This document shows, one piece after another, positions 8,153 through 16,452 of a stretch of DNA of 32,950 nt. The stretch is taken from assembly GCA_030684355.1 (NCBI GenBank), contig JAUXTN010000244.1, positions 1 through 32,950 of the forward strand, given 5' to 3'. Position numbers and translations under genes: made by a program. Source of the stretch: Pseudomonadota bacterium (GTDB lineage Bacteria; Myxococcota_A; UBA796; SXON01). Below the pieces are notes generated by a model that searched no databases, was not told the DNA's origin, and worked only from the letters and a program-made list of their open reading frames with translations. Within the stretch, counting starts at the first letter, position 1, and each line of letters starts with the position of its first letter.

Positions 8153-9373
8153 GTGAGGCTCCTCCTCCCGCTGCTCTTCGCATGGCCGGCCTCGGCGGGG
8201 ATCGTGCGTGCGCCGCCGGCTAGCCCCCCGGCCTCCCCACCGGCTCCCGTGGTCGCCCCCGAGCCGCCCCCGACGATGCGCCTCCACTTCATCGACGTGG
8301 GCCAGGGCGCCGCGACGCTCGTGGAGCTCCCCTGCGGCGCGATGCTCGTCGACACCGGGGGCGAGGACTCCGAGTACGGCACCTTCCACAGCAACGAGGC
8401 GCTCCGCGCCTACCTCGACGCGTTCTTCGTCCGCCGGGCCGACCTCGCCCGCACGCTCGACGTGCTGGTGCTCACCCACCCGCACATCGACCACGTGCGC
8501 GGCGCGCTCCCCGTCCTCCAGGGCTACACGGTCCGGGCGCTCGTCGAAAACGGCCAGGTCCCCATCCAGGAGGACGCCGCGGAGGCCATGACGGCGGTCC
8601 GGGCGCACGCGACCGAGCACCCGGAGCTCCGGACGCTCACCGTCACCCTCGACGACCTCCCCGTCGACGGCACGGGGCTCGTCTCGCCCGTGCTCGACCC
8701 CTTCCCGACCTGCAAGGGCGTCGACCCCTCCGTGGTGGCGTTGTGGGGCCACGTCCCGCTCGATCCCGGGTGGGGCGAGGACGACAACCACAACGCGCCG
8801 TTCGACAACGAGAACAACCACAGCGTCGTGACCCGCGTGGACTTCGGGCTCTCCAGCCTGCTCGTCACCGGCGATCTGGAGGAGGTGGCCATCCGGGACC
8901 TCGTGCGGGACCGCGCGGCGGGGGCGCTGGACGTCGACGTCTACGTGGTCGGGCACCACGGCTCCCACAACGGGACCACCCGGGAGCTGCTCCAGGCGAT
9001 GAGCCCGGAGTGGGCGGTGCTGGAGGTCGGGCCCGCCGACCGCAAGGAAGCGTGGACCGCGTGGCAGTACGGGCACCCGCGCCAGCCGACGATCGAGCTC
9101 TTGGAGCAGGAGGTCTCGGGGAAGCGCGACCCGGTGACCGAGCCGATCGGCACGACGGTCCGCCGCTTCACGCCCCGCCTCATCGGAGAGGCCATCTACG
9201 CCACGGGCTGGGACGGCACGATCGTCCTCGAGGCCGACGCCGAGGGGCGCATCACGCGCGGCACGCCGGACGGCGCCGCCCCCCTCGCGAGCACGGTTCC
9301 CGATCCACCACCGCAGCCCCCCGCCGCGCCGCCGCCCCCGGCCGAGACGTCCCCGGCGCCGAAGTCTCCCTGA
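8153..9373 (+). CDS. Secreted metallo-beta-lactamase-fold hydrolase, ComEC C-terminal type
   Basis: A 406-residue protein from a GTG start. It has a signal peptide (about 1-15), a Pro-rich linker (20-41), and then the metallo-beta-lactamase fold: HFIDVGQGAATLVELP (45-60), the zinc motif THPHIDH (108-114), Asp241 in VTGDLEE, and GHHGSHNGT (267-275). This order and the FIDVGQG and HHGSHNG strings are those of the soluble domain of ComEC/Rec2, which is thought to act on DNA during uptake, and of free-standing relatives. No ComEC membrane channel is present. The C-terminus (about 375-406) is Pro/Ala-rich. The gene follows the AbgT transporter by 30 bases in the same direction. Substrate is unknown: nucleic acid, phosphodiester or something else. 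Confidence 0.85.
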   Translation: MRLLLPLLFAWPASAGIVRAPPASPPASPPAPVVAPEPPPTMRLHFIDVGQGAATLVELPCGAMLVDTGGEDSEYGTFHSNEALRAYLDAFFVRRADLARTLDVLVLTHPHIDHVRGALPVLQGYTVRALVENGQVPIQEDAAEAMTAVRAHATEHPELRTLTVTLDDLPVDGTGLVSPVLDPFPTCKGVDPSVVALWGHVPLDPGWGEDDNHNAPFDNENNHSVVTRVDFGLSSLLVTGDLEEVAIRDLVRDRAAGALDVDVYVVGHHGSHNGTTRELLQAMSPEWAVLEVGPADRKEAWTAWQYGHPRQPTIELLEQEVSGKRDPVTEPIGTTVRRFTPRLIGEAIYATGWDGTIVLEADAEGRITRGTPDGAAPLASTVPDPPPQPPAAPPPPAETSPAPKSP

Positions 9374-9532
9374 TGTCCCCCTGATGCGCGCGCACGCGCG
9401 CCCATCGCGGCCGGATGCGCGCGCGCTCCCACTCGGGCCCGGGGTCCTGGTACGATCCCGCTCGTAGCGCCGCTATCCGTCCCCTCCCCGGGGCGCCGCG
9501 GCAGCGGAACGTGCCTTGCATCCGCCCCCTCC

Positions 9533-9537
9533 GGAGG
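9533..9537 (+). promoter_or_regulatory. Shine-Dalgarno that fixes the FAD oxidoreductase start
   Basis: GGAGG at five bases before the GTG at 9543. It favours that start over the in-frame ATG at 9516, whose added residues are only prolines and valines. The GTG places the Rossmann-type dinucleotide motif within the first 16 residues. Confidence 0.75.
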
Positions 9538-9542
9538 TGCCC

Positions 9543-10895
9543 GTGGCCACACCGTACGACGTCATCATCGTGGGCGGCCGCCCGGCCGGCGCGAGCCTCG
9601 CCGCCCGCCTCGGCCAGCAGGGGCGCCGGGTCCTCGTGCTCGAGCGCGCGGAGCTGCCCTCGCTCCCCAACGTCCCGTCGTGTCCGACCCTGCACATGGG
9701 GACCCTGAAGCTCCTCGACGAGCTCGGCATCGACGAGGCCGCGTACGGCAAGGACGCGGTCCGGTTCGAGCAGATCGCCGTGCAGTTCGGGGCGTGGTTC
9801 ACGTCGCGGTTCAGCTTCCCCACCGTCCACGGCCGCACGTTCGGGTACAGCATCGAGCGCGCGCCGTTCGACCTCACGCTGTGGGAGCACCTCGCGCGGT
9901 ACCCGAGCGTCACCCGCCGCCGCTTCACGGTGACCGCGCTGGTGAAGGACGCCGCGGGCGCCGTCATCGGCGTCCAGGGGCACGGCCCCCGTAGCGGCGA
10001 GGGCGAGAGCGGTGAGGGCGAGCGCGGCGAGGACGAGCGCATCGAGGCCCCGTGGGTCGTCGGGGCGGACGGGCGCTTCAGCTTCGTGGCGCGCGAGGCC
10101 GGCGCCAAGGTGGTCGAGGAGGCCGCCGAGAAGGTCAGCACCGTCTACTTCACCGAGTGGGAGGGCCTCGCCCCCCTCGCGCCCGGGATGGCGCCGCTGC
10201 TGCACATCTACACGACGGGGCGCGGCCTCAACGTGCTGATGTTCCCGCTGCCGGGGAACCGGACCACGCTCTGCCTGCACCAGCGGGCCGACCGCGTCGA
10301 CATCCAGGGCGACGCCGAGGCCTACTACGAGCGCACCCTGCGCGGCATCCCCGCCATCGCCGCGCGGCTCCAGGACGCCCGCCGCGTCGGCCGCGTCATC
10401 GGCTTGAAGCGCGTGGGGAACGGGTATCGGGAGGCCGGCGGGCGCGGGTGGCTGCTGGTCGGGGACGCCCTCCACTACAAGGACCCCGTCGACGGGCAGG
10501 GCATCTACGACGCGCTGATCGAGACCCGCATCCTGGCGGAGGAGCTCGAGCGCTGGTTCGCCGGGGGGGTACCGGTGGACGCCGTGGCGCCCGCCTACGA
10601 ACGACGCACCCGTCAAACGACACACCCGATGTACCGGGCGACCGTGAAGCGGATCGCGGACGAGCTCTACACCGAGCCGCCGGTCCCGATCATCCGCACC
10701 CTGATCCGTTGGATGCTGCACGATCCCGTCTACCAGGCCCGCTTCCTGAGGTTCCTGGGGCGGGACCTGGATCCGGCGACGTGGATGCCGCCGGGCGTCG
10801 TGGCGGGCATCGTCGCGCGCGGGATCTGGAGCGATGTCCGCAGGCTATTCGGTCGGCCGTCCCCGGCGATCCCGGGCCCGGTGGCCGGGACCTAG
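9543..10895 (+). CDS. FAD-dependent oxidoreductase (PHBH/geranylgeranyl-reductase-like)
   Basis: A 450-residue flavoprotein. The N-terminal dinucleotide-binding loop is VIIVGGRPAGASLAARL (7-23), followed by an acidic end of strand 2 (VLVLER, 30-35). The second FAD motif is LLVGDALHYKDPVDGQG (about 303-319, Asp308), as in the group A monooxygenase, halogenase and geranylgeranyl reductase superfamily. The GD-x6-P-x2-GQG spacing is intact, so FAD binding is likely; substrate is unknown. Around residues 152-166 the chain carries a three-fold GEGES-like repeat from a 15-bp tandem repeat, probably a surface loop. The C-terminal 80 residues are a helical extension. The gene lies 169 bases after the metallo-beta-lactamase gene, is probably transcribed separately, and ends ahead of a hairpin at 10956. 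Confidence 0.88.
   Translation: MATPYDVIIVGGRPAGASLAARLGQQGRRVLVLERAELPSLPNVPSCPTLHMGTLKLLDELGIDEAAYGKDAVRFEQIAVQFGAWFTSRFSFPTVHGRTFGYSIERAPFDLTLWEHLARYPSVTRRRFTVTALVKDAAGAVIGVQGHGPRSGEGESGEGERGEDERIEAPWVVGADGRFSFVAREAGAKVVEEAAEKVSTVYFTEWEGLAPLAPGMAPLLHIYTTGRGLNVLMFPLPGNRTTLCLHQRADRVDIQGDAEAYYERTLRGIPAIAARLQDARRVGRVIGLKRVGNGYREAGGRGWLLVGDALHYKDPVDGQGIYDALIETRILAEELERWFAGGVPVDAVAPAYERRTRQTTHPMYRATVKRIADELYTEPPVPIIRTLIRWMLHDPVYQARFLRFLGRDLDPATWMPPGVVAGIVARGIWSDVRRLFGRPSPAIPGPVAGT
9996..10040. repeat. 15-bp tandem repeat, three copies, in frame
   Basis: Three consecutive 15-base units (the first GGCGAGGGCGAGAGC, the other two differing by two or three bases) inside the FAD oxidoreductase gene. 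They encode GEGES, GEGER and GEDER. This low-complexity acidic loop is absent from the core of the fold as I know it, and looks like a replication-slippage insertion. Confidence 0.8.
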
Positions 10896-10955
10896 TGGTT
10901 GTGCGAAAAACATCTGGATGATTCAAATCCAGGTTGGATCTGGTAGGTTCAGGGA

Positions 10956-10990
10956 TCCTGACGCGCGCGCTGGCGTCGTCAGGAAAGTTT
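10956..10990 (+). terminator. Candidate terminator after the FAD oxidoreductase
   Basis: An 8-bp perfect inverted repeat, TCCTGACG (10956-10963) and CGTCAGGA (10977-10984), with a 13-base GC-rich loop, followed by AAGTTT. It lies 60 bases after the oxidoreductase stop and directly before the promoter candidate of the next gene. The T-run is short, so an operator role for the same palindrome cannot be excluded. Confidence 0.5.
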
Positions 10991-10993
10991 TGA

Positions 10994-11021
10994 TTGACAG
11001 ACGGCCGCGCTCGCGTCACAT
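10994..11021 (+). promoter_or_regulatory. Sigma-70-like promoter candidate for the small lipoprotein
   Basis: A perfect TTGACA (-35) at 10994-10999, and after a 16-base spacer TCACAT as a weak -10 (three of six matches). It is followed by a GGGAG ribosome site (11035-11039) and the ATG at 11046. The stretch is noticeably AT-richer than the surrounding coding DNA. Confidence 0.4.
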
Positions 11022-11045
11022 GGGCCCCCCTTCTGGGAGTTCCCA

Positions 11046-11501
11046 ATGCGTTCCATCGTCTTCGCCTTCGCCCTTGTCGGCTGCGCGTCCCCCACCACCG
11101 GCGAGTACCTCTTCGAGGAGGTCTCCACCACCACCGATTGTCCCGAGGTCGAGGACACCGGCGGCGAGCCCGCCGAGAACGAGCCCGTCGCGGTCAAGGT
11201 CAGCGACGAAGGCGACTCCGTCTCGATCGGCGGCTTCGACTGCCCGCTCGACGGGAACACCTTCACCTGCGAGTACGAGCCCACCGTGGTGGACTACTCC
11301 ACGTTCGGCACGGACCTCGTGGCCGTCGCCACGTTCACCGCCGGCAGCACGGGCACCTGGGTGTCCAGCTCCAAGATCAGCGGCACCAGCGAGTCGTCCA
11401 GCACCTGCGAGGGTGCCGACTGCGCGACCACCGAGTCCGACTACGGCGCCGTGTACTGCACCACCACGACCGAGTACGAAGGCCTCCTCCAGGACGAGTA
11501 G
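11046..11501 (+). CDS. Small Ser/Thr-rich lipoprotein of unknown function
   Basis: A 151-residue protein with a very short signal and a lipobox (FALVGC, Cys13), so it is probably anchored in the outer membrane. The mature part is acidic and rich in Ser, Thr, Glu and Asp. It has six cysteines after the lipid-bearing one, arranged so that several disulfides are possible, and the repeated pattern of CPL-x8-C and C-x4-C. I do not recognise a family. It stands as a single-gene unit: a TTGACA promoter candidate upstream, a good GGGAG ribosome site six bases before the ATG, and a strong intrinsic terminator 22 bases after the stop. Such stand-alone short lipoproteins are common in myxobacteria, but their roles are mostly unknown. 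Confidence 0.75.
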   Translation: MRSIVFAFALVGCASPTTGEYLFEEVSTTTDCPEVEDTGGEPAENEPVAVKVSDEGDSVSIGGFDCPLDGNTFTCEYEPTVVDYSTFGTDLVAVATFTAGSTGTWVSSSKISGTSESSSTCEGADCATTESDYGAVYCTTTTEYEGLLQDE

Positions 11502-11522
11502 TCCGGGTCGGGTCAGAACGGT

Positions 11523-11555
11523 GAAGGCGCCCTTCGGGGCGCCTTCGCTCGTTTT
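11523..11555 (+). terminator. Intrinsic terminator with UUCG tetraloop
   Basis: A perfect 10-bp stem, GAAGGCGCCC (11523-11532) with GGGCGCCTTC (11537-11546), closed by the ultra-stable C(UUCG)G tetraloop and followed by GTTTT at 11551-11555. It terminates the small lipoprotein gene and protects the convergent minus-strand gene that ends at 11577. Confidence 0.9.
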
Positions 11556-11578
11556 AGCAACTCCTCGTTTTGGCAACT
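11548..11578. repeat. Tandem duplication of the terminator tail
   Basis: CTCGTTTTAGCAACT at 11548-11562 is repeated at 11564-11578 with one change (G for A), a period of 16. The terminator thus has two T-tracts in a row. The second copy overlaps the stop codon of the convergent gene at 11577-11579. Confidence 0.8.
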
Positions 11579-12731
11579 AGCGGCGGCGGCCCCGCACGAG
11601 GAGCCCCGCCGCGAGGACGGCGCCCCACGCCCAACCGGGCGCCGCCGACGATGCGCACCCGCACGACTCGTTCACGTCGCCGCCGCCCCCGGTGTCCGCG
11701 GTGTCGTCGTCGTGGGGGCCCGTGTCGGGCAGGCCGTCCCCGTCCGGCACGGCGTCGGCCTGGAGCCGCACGAGCGTGATGCGGGGCTGCACGTCGCGGT
11801 CGTAGCTCACGCCGAGGACATCGCCCTTGCGCACGACCCAGGGCCGCGCGTTCAGGGTGCCCTCGTCGCTGACCTGCACGCTGTCCACGAGGTTGAACCC
11901 GGCGTCGAGCGCGGCGAGCCACACCTCGCCGTCGCCGCCGCCGCCGGAGGACGGGCGGGTCAGGTAGGCGAGGATCCAGCCGTCGCCGAAGGGCAGGAGG
12001 CGCTGGGGCCAGAACGCGTAGCCCTCCGGGACGTCGACGTAGACCTCCTCGGTGCGGGTCCAGTCGGCGTCGAACACGGAGATGTGGATGCGGTCGGAGT
12101 CGGGGCCCTCCACGTCGGCGGCGACGATCCGCTGGTCGGAGGGGCGGACCGCGAGCGAGCCGCCCATGGCGTTGAAGTCGACGGTGTGGCTCGCGCCGAG
12201 GGTGACGCCGTCGGTGTCGGAGGAGGCGGTGTCGGAGGAGTCGATGTCGAAGAAGGTGGCGCCACCGCCACCGCGGCCGTTTGCGTACGCCACGCCGGTC
12301 GCGACGTCGGAGCAGAGGACGGCCATGTCGTTGTGGGCCCGGGCGTCCTCGCGCTCCTCGACGGTGAGGGTGCCGGTCGATTGGAAGTCGGCGTTCGAGC
12401 GGAAGGCGTAGGCGGAGTCGTCGAAGGTGTCGATCGTGGCGCTCCCGAGCACGAGCCAGCCGCCGTCGTCACAACGCTCGACCTGGGTGTCCTGGAGGTC
12501 TCCCCGCTCGGTGAGCTGGATGCGGGCGCGATCGTCGTAGTCCCCGAGGTCGTCGGTGAGGTCCTCCGCCCAGTAGTCGCCGCCGGCCCCCTGGAAGAAC
12601 CACCACCCCTCGGCCGAGGGGTGCAGGCGCGCCCAGGTGCCGCCCATCCCGAGGGTCACCTCGTCGTCTACCGAGGCGAACACGCTCCCGGCGAGCGCCG
12701 GGGCGAAGAGCAGGGTGAGGAGCGGCGTCAC
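11577..12731 (-). CDS. Surface protein with MYXO-CTERM-like C-terminal sorting signal
   Basis: A 384-residue protein with a signal peptide (MTPLLTLLFAPALAGSVFA, 1-19). It has a long acidic, Gly/Asp/Thr-rich body with beta-propeller-like phrases, and a Pro/Asp/Thr linker. The tail is ESCGCASSAAPGWAWGAVL plus hydrophobic residues and RGRRR (about 355-384). Cys-rich motif, membrane helix and basic end are the layout of the MYXO-CTERM sorting signal, known in Myxococcota to be processed for cell-surface attachment. The body's function is unknown. The GTG start at 12731 overlaps the TGA of the upstream GT87-type gene (GTGA), so the two are translated together and the transferase may serve this protein's export or glycosylation (inference). 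Confidence 0.8.
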   Translation of the reverse strand: MTPLLTLLFAPALAGSVFASVDDEVTLGMGGTWARLHPSAEGWWFFQGAGGDYWAEDLTDDLGDYDDRARIQLTERGDLQDTQVERCDDGGWLVLGSATIDTFDDSAYAFRSNADFQSTGTLTVEEREDARAHNDMAVLCSDVATGVAYANGRGGGGATFFDIDSSDTASSDTDGVTLGASHTVDFNAMGGSLAVRPSDQRIVAADVEGPDSDRIHISVFDADWTRTEEVYVDVPEGYAFWPQRLLPFGDGWILAYLTRPSSGGGGDGEVWLAALDAGFNLVDSVQVSDEGTLNARPWVVRKGDVLGVSYDRDVQPRITLVRLQADAVPDGDGLPDTGPHDDDTADTGGGGDVNESCGCASSAAPGWAWGAVLAAGLLVRGRRR

Positions 12732-14056
12732 GGGGCCTCCATCGGTGCAGTGTAGCTGTGCGGCGGCTGTCCGCGCGGGAGGGGCGGGAGGGGCCGGAGC
12801 TTCCACCACGCGAAGGCGCCGACCACCACGAGCGTCGCCAGGAAGAGACCGGCGAGCGGGCGCCGGGCAGGGCGGGCGTGCCACCAGAGACGCACGGCGA
12901 CGCCAAGCCACACGACCTCCCCGACGAGCGCGAGGCGGGCCTCCGGGACGAGGTAGCTCTCGGCGGCCACGACCAACGCGGGGAGGAGCCCGATGGGCGC
13001 GGCGCCCCAGGCCCACCGCGGCGCGTCGCGGTCGAGCGGCCAGGTCGCGAGGTAGACGAGCGCGGGCAGGTAGAGCGTCGCGTAGAGGGTGAGGAACCCG
13101 GCGGCGTCCGCCCCGAGCCAGGCGACGCCGAGCGCCATCCCGGCGGCGAGCACCCGCGGCTCACGCGGCGCGAGCGCAGCGCACACGCCCGCGTACACCA
13201 CCGTGAGAATCCCCAGCGGGAGGTGCCGGAACTCGCCGAGGGTCGCGCAGAGCGCCCCGGTGGACCTCCGCGCCACCCAGTCGGCGCTGATCGACGCCTT
13301 GGACGCGAGGGTCGCCGCGATGCCGGCGAGGAACGTCGGCAGCGGGACATGCACGGTCGTCCACGCGACGAGCGCGACGGTGACGGCGACCGCGAGGGCC
13401 ACGCCGGACCACCGCCGCGCCGCGACGAGGGGCCACAGGACGAGCGCCGGGACGAGCTTGATGCCCGCGCCGACGACGGCGAGGGCGCCGGCGACGTGGC
13501 TCCACCCCCGCGAGGCCGCCGCCATGCAGAGGGCGAGGATGCCCGCGACGAGGAGGTTGACCTGCCCGATCCCGATGCACTCCGCGGTGACCGGGAAGCT
13601 CGCGAGCACGAGCCAGGCGCCCACGGCCGCCCCCAGCGGCGCCGCGGGCCCACGCACCCCCGCGAGCCCGCCCGCGAGCCCCGCGACGATCGCGCCACCC
13701 AGGAGGAGACCCCGCCAGATCGGCACGAAGTCCGGCCATGGGCGGTCGGTGAGGGAGCCAAACATGACACCGGTCGACGCCGGGTAGAGGTTGGAGAAGA
13801 CCGCCGGTGCGAGGTGCATTCCCCGCTCGGTGTGCGCCCGCTCCAGCGCGGCGCGGTCCGTGGGGTCACCGTGGGCGCGCACCACCGCGCCGCTCAAGTA
13901 GATGGGGAGGGCATCGATGGCCTGCGACGGCGCGTACGCGGACGCGGTCGCCCAGACCGTGGCGCCCTCGCGGGCCGCCGCGGCCCCGACGATCGCGGCG
14001 AGGAGCCACCCGAGGAGGGCGTGGCGGCGGTCGGGCGGGCGCATTTCGCGGACCAT
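12728..14056 (-). CDS. GT87/DUF2029-type polyprenyl-phosphate mannosyltransferase
   Basis: A 442-residue membrane protein with about ten hydrophobic segments spread over its length and an N-terminal loop ending in DALPIYLSGAVVRAHGDP (about 47-64). Next comes AVFSNLYPASTGVMFG (about 84-99), the pattern of GT87 (DUF2029) transferases in which a periplasmic loop with an Asp follows the first membrane helix. Later GIGQVNLLVAGILALC (about 171-186) and GAGIKLVPALVLWPLVAARRW (in part; about 205-225) are also typical. Such enzymes move mannose or arabinose from a polyprenyl-phosphate donor outside the membrane. The donor could come from the polyprenyl-phosphate mannose synthase at 19753-20430. It is the first gene of a two-gene unit and divergent from the EF-hand-like protein, with 102 bases between starts. 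Confidence 0.75.
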   Translation of the reverse strand: MVREMRPPDRRHALLGWLLAAIVGAAAAREGATVWATASAYAPSQAIDALPIYLSGAVVRAHGDPTDRAALERAHTERGMHLAPAVFSNLYPASTGVMFGSLTDRPWPDFVPIWRGLLLGGAIVAGLAGGLAGVRGPAAPLGAAVGAWLVLASFPVTAECIGIGQVNLLVAGILALCMAAASRGWSHVAGALAVVGAGIKLVPALVLWPLVAARRWSGVALAVAVTVALVAWTTVHVPLPTFLAGIAATLASKASISADWVARRSTGALCATLGEFRHLPLGILTVVYAGVCAALAPREPRVLAAGMALGVAWLGADAAGFLTLYATLYLPALVYLATWPLDRDAPRWAWGAAPIGLLPALVVAAESYLVPEARLALVGEVVWLGVAVRLWWHARPARRPLAGLFLATLVVVGAFAWWKLRPLPPLPRGQPPHSYTAPMEAP

Positions 14057-14158
14057 ACCACCGACCCGTCAGGCGCCGTCGGGATGTTAGGGCGAGCCCG
14101 ACGGCGAGCCCGTCGACCGTTCTTCCGTTCTCGCAACCCGACTTGGGAGCACTCCAGC

Positions 14159-16387
14159 ATGACAGCCTACCCGTGGCGATTCTTCCGAGCCGGCGGGGTC
14201 GATCAGGTTCGCCTGGAGACCGCGGACGATCTGCGGAACCTCCGCTCGCTCGACCAGAAGCTATGGGTCGCCCTGGCCTGTCCCGTGCGTGGCATGGACA
14301 TCGACGAGCGGATGATGTCGCTCCTCGACACGGACGGCGACGAGCGCGTGCGGGTGCCCGAGATCCTCGCGGCGGTGGATTTCGTGTGCCGCCTCCTGCG
14401 CGATCCGGCCGACATCCTGCGCACCCCCGGGCCCCTGCCGCTGGCGAGCATCCGTGACGACACCGCGGAGGGCCGCGTGGCGCTCGCCTCGGCGCGCACG
14501 ATCCTCGCGGGCCTCGGGAAGCCGGACGCCCTCGCGATCTCCGCCGAGGACGCCTCCAGCGAGGACGCGATCTTCGCGAACATGCTCTTCAACGGTGACG
14601 GCGTGGTCACGGAGCGGGCGGCGTCGGATCCCGCGGTAGCCGCCGTCCTCCGCGACGTGATCGCGTGCATGGGCGGCGAGCGTGACCGCACCGGGGACGC
14701 CGGCGTGACCGTCGCCCGCGTCGAGGCCTTCTACGCGGCGTGCGCGGCCTTCCACGCCTGGAGCGATCGCGCCACCACCGAGGCGCACGAGTTGCTGCCG
14801 CTCGGCGCGGACGGGACCCCCGACGCCTACGCCGCCTTCTCGGCCATCCAGGCGAAGGTGCACGACTATTACGCCCGCGTCCGCCTCGCCGGCTTCGACG
14901 CGCGGAGCCTCGGCGCGCTGAACCGGCCGGAGACCGAGTACTCCGTGATCGCGGCGCGCGACCTCTCCGCGGGGTGCGCGGAGATGGAGCCCTTCCCCAT
15001 CGCGCTGGTCCAGCCCGGGCGCGCCTTGCCGCTCGGAGAGGGCGTGAACCCCGCGTGGTCGATCCGCGTCGCCGACTTCCGTGCGCGCGTGGTGCGCCCG
15101 CTCCTCGGCGATCGCGCCGAGCTGACGCCGTCCGAGTGGGCGGCCCTCGAGTCCCAGCTCGCGCCGTACGCCGCGTGGCAGGCGAAGAAGGCCGGCGTGG
15201 AGGTGGCCGGCCTCGGGGCCGCCCGGGTGGCCGAGATCCTGGCGGGCAGCGAGAAGGCCGCGCTCCTCGCGCTCAACGCGCTCGACGAGGAGCGCCGGGC
15301 CGACGCCAACGCGATCAAGGACGTGGAGCGCCTCGTCCGCTACCACGGCAGCCTCGGCCAACTGCTCCGCAACTTCGTCAACTTCTCGGCGTTCTACGGG
15401 CGCCGGGAGCGCGCCGTGTTCCAAGCCGGCACGGTCTACTTCGACCAACGGAGCTGCGAGCTCGTGATCCGCGTGCAGGACGCGGCGCGGCACGCCACCA
15501 TGGCCGGCTTCTCGGGCGCCTACCTCGCCTACCTCGACTGCGTGCGGCGCTCGGACGGGCGGAAGATCGTCATCTGCGCGGCGGTCACCGACGGCGCGTC
15601 GGACAACCTGATGGTCGGCCGCAACGGCCTCTTCTACGACCGCCAGGGCCGCGACTACGACGCCACGATCACGCGCATCGTCGACAACCCGATCAGCCTC
15701 CGCCAGGCCTTCTGGTCGCCGTACAAGAAGTTCCTGCGCATGGTCGAGGACTACATCAACAAGCGCGCCGCCGCGGCCGAGGCCGCCTCCCAGGCGAACC
15801 TGAACTCCGCCGCCGAGAAGGTTGCGACCTCCGACAAGCCGCCCCCCACCGTGGCGCCCACGAAGATCGACATCGGCACCGTCGCGGCGATCGGCGTCGC
15901 GGTCGGCGGTATCACCGCGGCGCTCGGGGCCATCATGCAGGCGGTCTTCGGCCTCGGCATGTGGATGCCGCTCGGCCTCGTGGGCCTGATGCTGGCGATC
16001 TCCGGGCCGGCCGTGTTCATCGCGGCGCTCAAGCTCCGCCAGCGCAACATCGGCCCGATCCTCGACGCCGACGGGTGGGCGCTGAACACGCAGGCCCGGG
16101 TAAACATCCCGTTCGGGCGTTCGCTCACCCAGCTCGCGGCCCTGCCGCCGGGCGCCGCGCGCGACTTGAGCGATCCGTTCGCCGCGCAGGAGGTCCGCTG
16201 GCCCTACGTCGCCGCCGCGGTCGCGGCGCTCTTCCTGGGAGTGCTGACCCTCGTCCGCGCCGACATCCTGCCGCTCCCCGCGTTCATGAAGTCGGCAGAG
16301 CCGCCGCCCGCCGTCGCCGCGCCCGCCGCGCCGGCACCGGCCGATCCCGCACCGGCCGCGCCCGCGCCGGCGGTGGCCGCACCGTAG
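14159..16387 (+). CDS. Large membrane protein with EF-hand-like loops, function unknown
   Basis: A 742-residue protein. The ATG at 14159 has a GGGAG site nine bases upstream. The frame stays open for about 1.4 kb further upstream, but that part is the antisense of the GT87 gene. A canonical 12-residue EF-hand loop lies at 57-68 (DTDGDERVRVPE, with Asp at 1, 3 and 5 and Glu at 12). A second, shorter NGDG-VVTE loop lies near 145-152. The long middle part (to about 560) is soluble and mixed alpha/beta. Three membrane segments follow, at about 576-595, 600-626 and 681-699, with GITAALGAIMQAVFG in the first. The C-terminus is an Ala/Pro repeat tail. I do not recognise the family. Calcium binding is inferred from the loops; most of the chain probably lies on one side of the membrane. 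Confidence 0.75.
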   Translation: MTAYPWRFFRAGGVDQVRLETADDLRNLRSLDQKLWVALACPVRGMDIDERMMSLLDTDGDERVRVPEILAAVDFVCRLLRDPADILRTPGPLPLASIRDDTAEGRVALASARTILAGLGKPDALAISAEDASSEDAIFANMLFNGDGVVTERAASDPAVAAVLRDVIACMGGERDRTGDAGVTVARVEAFYAACAAFHAWSDRATTEAHELLPLGADGTPDAYAAFSAIQAKVHDYYARVRLAGFDARSLGALNRPETEYSVIAARDLSAGCAEMEPFPIALVQPGRALPLGEGVNPAWSIRVADFRARVVRPLLGDRAELTPSEWAALESQLAPYAAWQAKKAGVEVAGLGAARVAEILAGSEKAALLALNALDEERRADANAIKDVERLVRYHGSLGQLLRNFVNFSAFYGRRERAVFQAGTVYFDQRSCELVIRVQDAARHATMAGFSGAYLAYLDCVRRSDGRKIVICAAVTDGASDNLMVGRNGLFYDRQGRDYDATITRIVDNPISLRQAFWSPYKKFLRMVEDYINKRAAAAEAASQANLNSAAEKVATSDKPPPTVAPTKIDIGTVAAIGVAVGGITAALGAIMQAVFGLGMWMPLGLVGLMLAISGPAVFIAALKLRQRNIGPILDADGWALNTQARVNIPFGRSLTQLAALPPGAARDLSDPFAAQEVRWPYVAAAVAALFLGVLTLVRADILPLPAFMKSAEPPPAVAAPAAPAPADPAPAAPAPAVAAP

Positions 16388-16425
16388 CGGCCAGCGGGCA
16401 GTCGTTCGCCGACCCGACAACGATG

Positions 16426-16452
16426 GCCAGGCCGTGCGATAGCCGGCCTGGC
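16426..16452. terminator. Hairpin between convergent genes
   Basis: A 9-bp perfect inverted repeat (GCCAGGCCG at 16426-16434, CGGCCTGGC at 16444-16452) with a nine-base loop. It sits in the 64-base gap between the EF-hand-like gene and the ABC exporter and touches the exporter's stop codon. No T-run follows on either strand, so a bidirectional terminator role is only suggested. Confidence 0.4.

Noticed and set aside
9374..9542. GCGCGC-rich palindromes as a terminator or RNA gene
   Set aside because: These alternating GC runs pair in many ways, have no T-run, and are expected at this base composition.
12758..14158. A long N-terminal extension of the EF-hand-like protein in the same open frame
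   Set aside because: It is antisense to the well-supported GT87 gene, composed of Arg/Gly/Pro/Glu-rich shadow sequence, and a good ribosome site precedes the ATG at 14159.
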